DNA of 64,000 bases, taken from Haloarchaeobius amylolyticus. GTDB lineage: Archaea > Halobacteriota > Halobacteria > Halobacteriales > Natrialbaceae. Below the pieces are notes generated by a model. It searched no databases. It was given only the letters and a program-made list of their open reading frames with translations, and was not told the DNA's origin. The stretch lies in the NCBI RefSeq assembly GCF_026616195.1, contig NZ_JANHDH010000001.1:2108001-2172000 (forward strand), in the 5' to 3' direction. The position numbers and the translations under genes are program-made. This document shows positions 60,946 through 64,000 of this stretch, one piece after another (position 1 is the first letter of the stretch; each line of letters begins with the position of its first letter).

Positions 60946-61416
60946 TTACTCGTCGTCGCCTTCTTCCTCTTCCGCCTGCTGTTGCATCTGCTGCATCTGC
61001 TGTTGCATCTGCTGTTGCTGCATCTGCTGGACCTGGGCCTCGATCTCGTCGCTCTCGTCCTCGAGCTCGTCGATCTCCTCTTCGAGCTCGTCGATGTAGT
61101 CGTCGAGCGACTCCTGCTTGTTCTCGAGGGTCTCGATGGCACCGTCGCGGTCGCGCTCTGCGGCGTAGCCGCCGCCGAGGCCGACGATGATCTCGTCGAT
61201 GTCCTGGACCTCGGCGCGGACGTAGGCGTCGCCGCCGAGGGGGACCTGCACGATGGACTCGGACTCGAGGGTGTTCAGCGCCTCGATGGCCTCGTCGATC
61301 TCCGTCTTCTCCTCGCGGACCTCCTCGATCTCCTCTTCGATCTCCTCGATCTCGGCCTGGATCGCCTGCATCTCCTGCTGGAGCTGCTGGGCCTGCCCGC
61401 CACCACCGCCCATCAT
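60946..61416 (-). CDS. pfdA: prefoldin alpha subunit
   Basis: This 156-residue chaperone subunit has two long coiled coils (about 8-55 and 95-140) linked by beta strands (SIVQVPLGGDAYVRAEV, then IIVGLGGGYAAERD). This is the layout of prefoldin alpha, which with beta makes a hexamer delivering proteins to the thermosome. The C-terminus is an extra Gln/Met-rich repeat (QQQMQQQMQQ) followed by an acidic end. The start ATGATG contains the stop of the ribosomal gene before it. Confidence 0.93.
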   Translation of the reverse strand: MMGGGGGQAQQLQQEMQAIQAEIEEIEEEIEEVREEKTEIDEAIEALNTLESESIVQVPLGGDAYVRAEVQDIDEIIVGLGGGYAAERDRDGAIETLENKQESLDDYIDELEEEIDELEDESDEIEAQVQQMQQQQMQQQMQQMQQQAEEEEGDDE

Positions 61417-61589
61417 TGTGCCTCGACCTCCGAGATCTCGACCTGCGTACGCTTGACGTTGTGCTTGCTCCCGAAGTTCGCGTAGGTGTGCTCGCGTGCG
61501 ACGTTCTCGTTCGCTGCCTCGATTGTCGTCTCGAACGGGCTCGGCCCGTGACGCGTCTCGAACGTCCCGCGGATAGTAAACTGACTCAT
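61413..61589 (-). CDS. rpl18a: 50S ribosomal protein L18Ae/LX
   Basis: This 58-residue protein begins SQFTIRGTFETRHGPSPFET and ends VKRTQVEISEVEAQ, the pattern of archaeal LX (L18Ae/L20e) proteins. KHNVKR is the basic rRNA-contact part. It has its own upstream gap of 142 bases after aif6, so a separate promoter is likely, and its stop overlaps the pfdA start (ATGA within ATGATG). Confidence 0.95.
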   Translation of the reverse strand: MSQFTIRGTFETRHGPSPFETTIEAANENVAREHTYANFGSKHNVKRTQVEISEVEAQ

Positions 61590-61731
61590 GCCCGAGAGTG
61601 CGGGAGCGAGATGGAAGAATCTTCCCTTCTGGACTGCCACGGCTCGTGACCGGTTCACACATGGCTCTGCCGTGACACCTGACTGTACGGCGTGACGGTC
61701 GTGAAGAAGACAGGTCGACCGGATACGGGAC

Positions 61732-62397
61732 TCAGTCGATGAGACCGAGTGCGTCCTCGATGCGACCCAGCTCGGGCCCGGTCGTGTCCTCGCCGGCGAC
61801 GTAGCCGTTGTCGTTGACGACCAGCCCGGAGCCGACGAGCGGCGCACCGTAGTTGATGGTGCCCACGTCGGCGGGGACGCCGAGGAGGTCCTCGAGGTAG
61901 TCGAGTTCGGCGTCGGTCGACTTGGGGTGACAGAGCACCCCGTTGTTCGTCGCGACGGCGGCGGTCCCGACCGTGCGGACCCCGGCGAGGTCGCCGCGTT
62001 CGGTGGGCACCCCGAGGGTGTCCTCGACGACGGCGACGGCCTCGTCGGAGAGTTCCGGGTGGACGTACGCCCCGGTGTCGTTGGCGAGCACGATGTTGCC
62101 GGCGGCGTTGCGCCGCCCGGGGAGTTCGCCGATGGGGAGGTCGACGACCTCGGCGATGCGGTCGCGCTCGCGCTGCGTGACGCGGCTCGACACGACGAGC
62201 CCGTTGGAGTTACCGGCGGCTAGCGCGCCGACGGTGGACGAACCGGCGATCGTCGTCGGGATTGCGGGCACCTCGAGTTCGTCGGCCATGGCCTCCTGGA
62301 CGGACGATTCGATGTCTGGACGGCAGAGGAGACATTCGTTCGTCGCCCGCGCGAAGACGCCGACGTACGGTGACCCGGCGAACGCGGTACGGAGCAA
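61732..62397 (-). CDS. eif6: translation initiation factor aIF6
   Basis: This 221-residue anti-association factor binds the large ribosomal subunit and keeps it from the small one. Five pseudo-repeats form the propeller; [35 protein letters not shown] and [15 protein letters not shown] show the repeated core. Translation seems to begin at TTG (62397), two bases after the L31e stop codon, giving [13 protein letters not shown], which matches relatives; no ATG is available at that point. Confidence 0.94.
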   Translation of the reverse strand: MLRTAFAGSPYVGVFARATNECLLCRPDIESSVQEAMADELEVPAIPTTIAGSSTVGALAAGNSNGLVVSSRVTQRERDRIAEVVDLPIGELPGRRNAAGNIVLANDTGAYVHPELSDEAVAVVEDTLGVPTERGDLAGVRTVGTAAVATNNGVLCHPKSTDAELDYLEDLLGVPADVGTINYGAPLVGSGLVVNDNGYVAGEDTTGPELGRIEDALGLID

Positions 62398-62399
62398 CG

Positions 62400-62678
62400 T
62401 TACTCCGCGTGTTCGGCTTCCACGACGGCCTCGCCTTCCTCGTCGAAGCGGGCGGCACGGACGCGGAGCTTGCTCGGGGGCTTCTTCCGGCCGCGCGACC
62501 AGACCGCTTCGTTGATGGAGGGGTCGAGTCGGACCGCGTCCTCGTCGACCTTGAAGTGCTGTGCGAGGTGCTCGCGGATGAGCGTCATCGCCTTGTCTGC
62601 ACGCTTGTGCTTCGCTTCTGCGTTCACGTCGCGGAGCGGGACGGTGACGACGCGCTCCTCGAAATCACTGGAACTCAT
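62400..62678 (-). CDS. rpl31e: 50S ribosomal protein L31e
   Basis: This 92-residue protein has [20 protein letters not shown] at the front and [20 protein letters not shown], the conserved rRNA-binding W-x-R-G region. The C-terminus is acidic as in other haloarchaea. Its ATG overlaps the L39e stop (TAATG), and aif6 begins two bases after it ends. Confidence 0.96.
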   Translation of the reverse strand: MSSSDFEERVVTVPLRDVNAEAKHKRADKAMTLIREHLAQHFKVDEDAVRLDPSINEAVWSRGRKKPPSKLRVRAARFDEEGEAVVEAEHAE

Positions 62679-62830
62679 TATTCGTCGGTGTCGTTACGTC
62701 GCCAGTTGCGGCGCTTGTAGTTCCGCTGGACTTCCATGTCGGTCTTGAGCATGACCCACGCCGGCACGCGACTGTTCTGTCGCTCGAGCTTGGCGAGGCG
62801 CTTTTTCTTGGCCTTCGATTTCTTACCCAT
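62678..62830 (-). CDS. rpl39e: 50S ribosomal protein L39e
   Basis: This 50-residue basic protein begins [19 protein letters not shown] and contains [12 protein letters not shown] and NYKRRNWRR, the complete L39e pattern. It lines the exit tunnel of the large subunit. It heads the cluster rpl39e-rpl31e-aif6, and a TTTAAAA box lies about 29 bases upstream. Its last base pairs overlap the rpl31e start. Confidence 0.97.
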   Translation of the reverse strand: MGKKSKAKKKRLAKLERQNSRVPAWVMLKTDMEVQRNYKRRNWRRNDTDE

Positions 62831-62855
62831 AGTGGCCGGAAGTACCTCTGCCGAG

Positions 62856-62862
62856 TTTAAAA
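62856..62862 (-). promoter_or_regulatory. TATA box of the rpl39e-rpl31e-aif6 operon
   Basis: TTTTAAA on the minus strand (in ACATTTTAAACTCGG) lies about 29 bases before the L39e ATG and is the clearest TATA match in this part of the window. Confidence 0.65.
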
Positions 62863-62946
62863 TGTTGTTCTTTTCTGTCGCTCGGGGCTGGCACTAGCTG
62901 TCTTGGCCAGAGGGTTTCCCGTCTCCTGTTCGTACCGCCGCCCACG

Positions 62947-63576
62947 ATGACCGAAGCCAGCCGTCACGACCAGCGGACGCGTCGAACCGTCCTGACGAGC
63001 GTGGCCGCGACACTCGGGTCGGCCGCCGTCGGGACCGCCGCCGCGACGGGCGGCAGCGGCGCCGAGACGACCACCACCGGGTCCACGTCCGGTGGCGGGT
63101 CGGGGATCCGTCGCGAGATGGCGTTCGAGGCGCCCGAGGACTTCGAGGGGGACTACGTCGGGAACTACCTCGTGATCGCCGACGAGGTCACGAGCGAGGT
63201 GGACACGAGCGCGGTCGAGCAGTGCGGGCTCACCTCGTGGGACCCGTCGAACACCGTCGTCTACGAGGCGGTGCTCTCGAAGAAACTCGCCACCGACCCG
63301 CCGGGTGCCGAGGTCCGGATTCTCACGAACGGCGAGAAGGACCACCTCGAGGCCGGTTCCGTCTTCATCGTCAGCGACGCCGAGACCTGCGGGAACGGGT
63401 ACGTCGGCGTCGACACCGAGGCCGTCTCCGAGGCGCGCATCCCCGAGGGGACGGAGACGACCGCCCCGCCGTCGGGCGACGAGAGCGGGAGCGCGCTCCC
63501 CGGCTTCGAGACCCCCGGTGCCGTGGCCGGCATCGCGAGCCTGCTCGCCCTCGCCAGGTGGCGGGCCGAGGACTGA
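62947..63576 (+). CDS. exported PGF-CTERM-like surface protein
   Basis: This 209-residue protein has a twin-arginine-like N-terminus (QRTRRTVLTSVAATLGSAA), a Gly/Thr-rich linker, and a beta-rich core with two cysteines (VEQCGLTSWD and AETCGNGY). A Ser/Pro-rich stalk leads to PGFETPGAVAGIASLLALAR and a short basic end, WRAED. PGF, then a hydrophobic stretch and arginines, is the sorting signal that archaeosortase A processes and replaces with a lipid anchor. Ligand and role are unknown. Confidence 0.78.
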   Translation: MTEASRHDQRTRRTVLTSVAATLGSAAVGTAAATGGSGAETTTTGSTSGGGSGIRREMAFEAPEDFEGDYVGNYLVIADEVTSEVDTSAVEQCGLTSWDPSNTVVYEAVLSKKLATDPPGAEVRILTNGEKDHLEAGSVFIVSDAETCGNGYVGVDTEAVSEARIPEGTETTAPPSGDESGSALPGFETPGAVAGIASLLALARWRAED

Positions 63577-63587
63577 CGCGGGCGTAC

Positions 63588-64000
63588 TCAGAGCCGGAAC
63601 CGCTCGACGGTCCGGTACTCCGGGCCGTCGGGTGTGAGGACGCTCTCGGTCAGGCGGACCTCCTCGACCTGCATCGACCCCGCCTCGGGGTCGTTGTCCC
63701 TGACACACGCCTGGACCGTCTCCTTGCCGCCGGCGTGCTCCATCCGGGCGAGCGTGACGTGGGGGGTGAACTCGTGTGACTCCGGGGAGAACCCGATGGC
63801 GGTCGTCTCGGCCTCGATGCCCTCGTGCAGGGTCGTCATCTCGTCGGCGCCGTCGCGGACGCCGAGCCACAGGACGTTGATGTAATCGAGCGAGGGGAAG
63901 ACGCCGAGGCCGCCGAAGGTCGCCTCGAACGGGGGGACTTCGGCGTCTCGCACGCCCGCCTCGACGGCCTCCTCGACGGCCGGCAGGCGGGCCTTGCTCA
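63588..64000 (-). CDS. thpR: RNA 2',3'-cyclic phosphodiesterase / 2'-5' RNA ligase (5' part cut off)
   Basis: The frame enters from the right edge (…SKARLPAVEEAVEAGVRDAE) and ends at TGA 63588-63590. The visible part of about 137 residues has the second 2H motif in EFTPHVTLARMEHA and the strands FGGLGVFPSLDYINVLWLGV of the ThpR family. The first HxT motif would lie before the window edge. The enzyme opens 2',3'-cyclic phosphates on RNA. Confidence 0.85.
   Translation of the reverse strand, partial: SKARLPAVEEAVEAGVRDAEVPPFEATFGGLGVFPSLDYINVLWLGVRDGADEMTTLHEGIEAETTAIGFSPESHEFTPHVTLARMEHAGGKETVQACVRDNDPEAGSMQVEEVRLTESVLTPDGPEYRTVERFRL

Overview
The window is chromosomal DNA from a haloarchaeon (class Halobacteria). 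The G+C content is high, the proteins are strongly acidic, and many genes start directly downstream of a TATA-like box with no leader. Secreted proteins carry twin-arginine signals, and the archaeal information-processing genes (aIF6, L39e, L31e, L18Ae/LX, prefoldin alpha, FtsY, SRP54) are in their usual archaeal order.

Layout. 1-6.2 kb: a small membrane protein, then a very large secreted beta-helix protein overlapping a PKD/CARDB surface protein. 6.3-10.2 kb: a rhomboid protease, phosphoserine phosphatase, two haloarchaeal orphans and a PrsW-type protease. 10.3-15.8 kb: serA, thrC, small regulators and a tandem pair of membrane paralogues. 15.8-25 kb (all minus strand): the arginine region. 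argG-argH form one unit and argW(lysW)-argX-argC-argB-argD-argE-argF a second, together giving the LysW carrier-protein route from glutamate to argininosuccinate cleavage. Upstream of argG there is a structured leader with a short Arg-rich ORF. 25-39.6 kb: a 2'-5' RNA ligase-like protein, a Rad3/XPD-type helicase, a Tat-exported subtilase, a CDF transporter, a phosphoesterase, threonine aldolase, an M29 aminopeptidase, MaoC, Hsp20 and an EamA protein. 39.6-40.5 kb: a scar-like, AT-richer interval with a Tat lipoprotein gene next to tRNA-Arg(TCT), whose 3' end is duplicated. 40.6-50 kb: a GNAT, a YccF protein, the UPF0200/UPF0201 pair, a HAD hydrolase, a cytochrome b-like/molybdopterin fusion, a nucleoside-recognition (Gate) protein, an MgtE pair, a NUDIX hydrolase and surE. 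50-55 kb: a complete five-gene Liv-type ABC importer. 55-64 kb: a methyltransferase, an MFS transporter, the SRP/ribosome/prefoldin cluster, a PGF-CTERM-like surface protein and a partial second 2'-5' RNA ligase.

A dispersed intergenic repeat of about 150-165 bp occurs four times (25.9, 36.1, 42.9 and 45.0 kb). The most interesting candidate is the argG leader: a promoter 200 bp upstream drives an almost leaderless 28-codon ORF ending in six or seven clustered arginines, and an 11-bp stem and two small hairpins overlap or follow it. This resembles a ribosome-mediated attenuator or translational switch for arginine synthesis. Function is inferred from sequence only.
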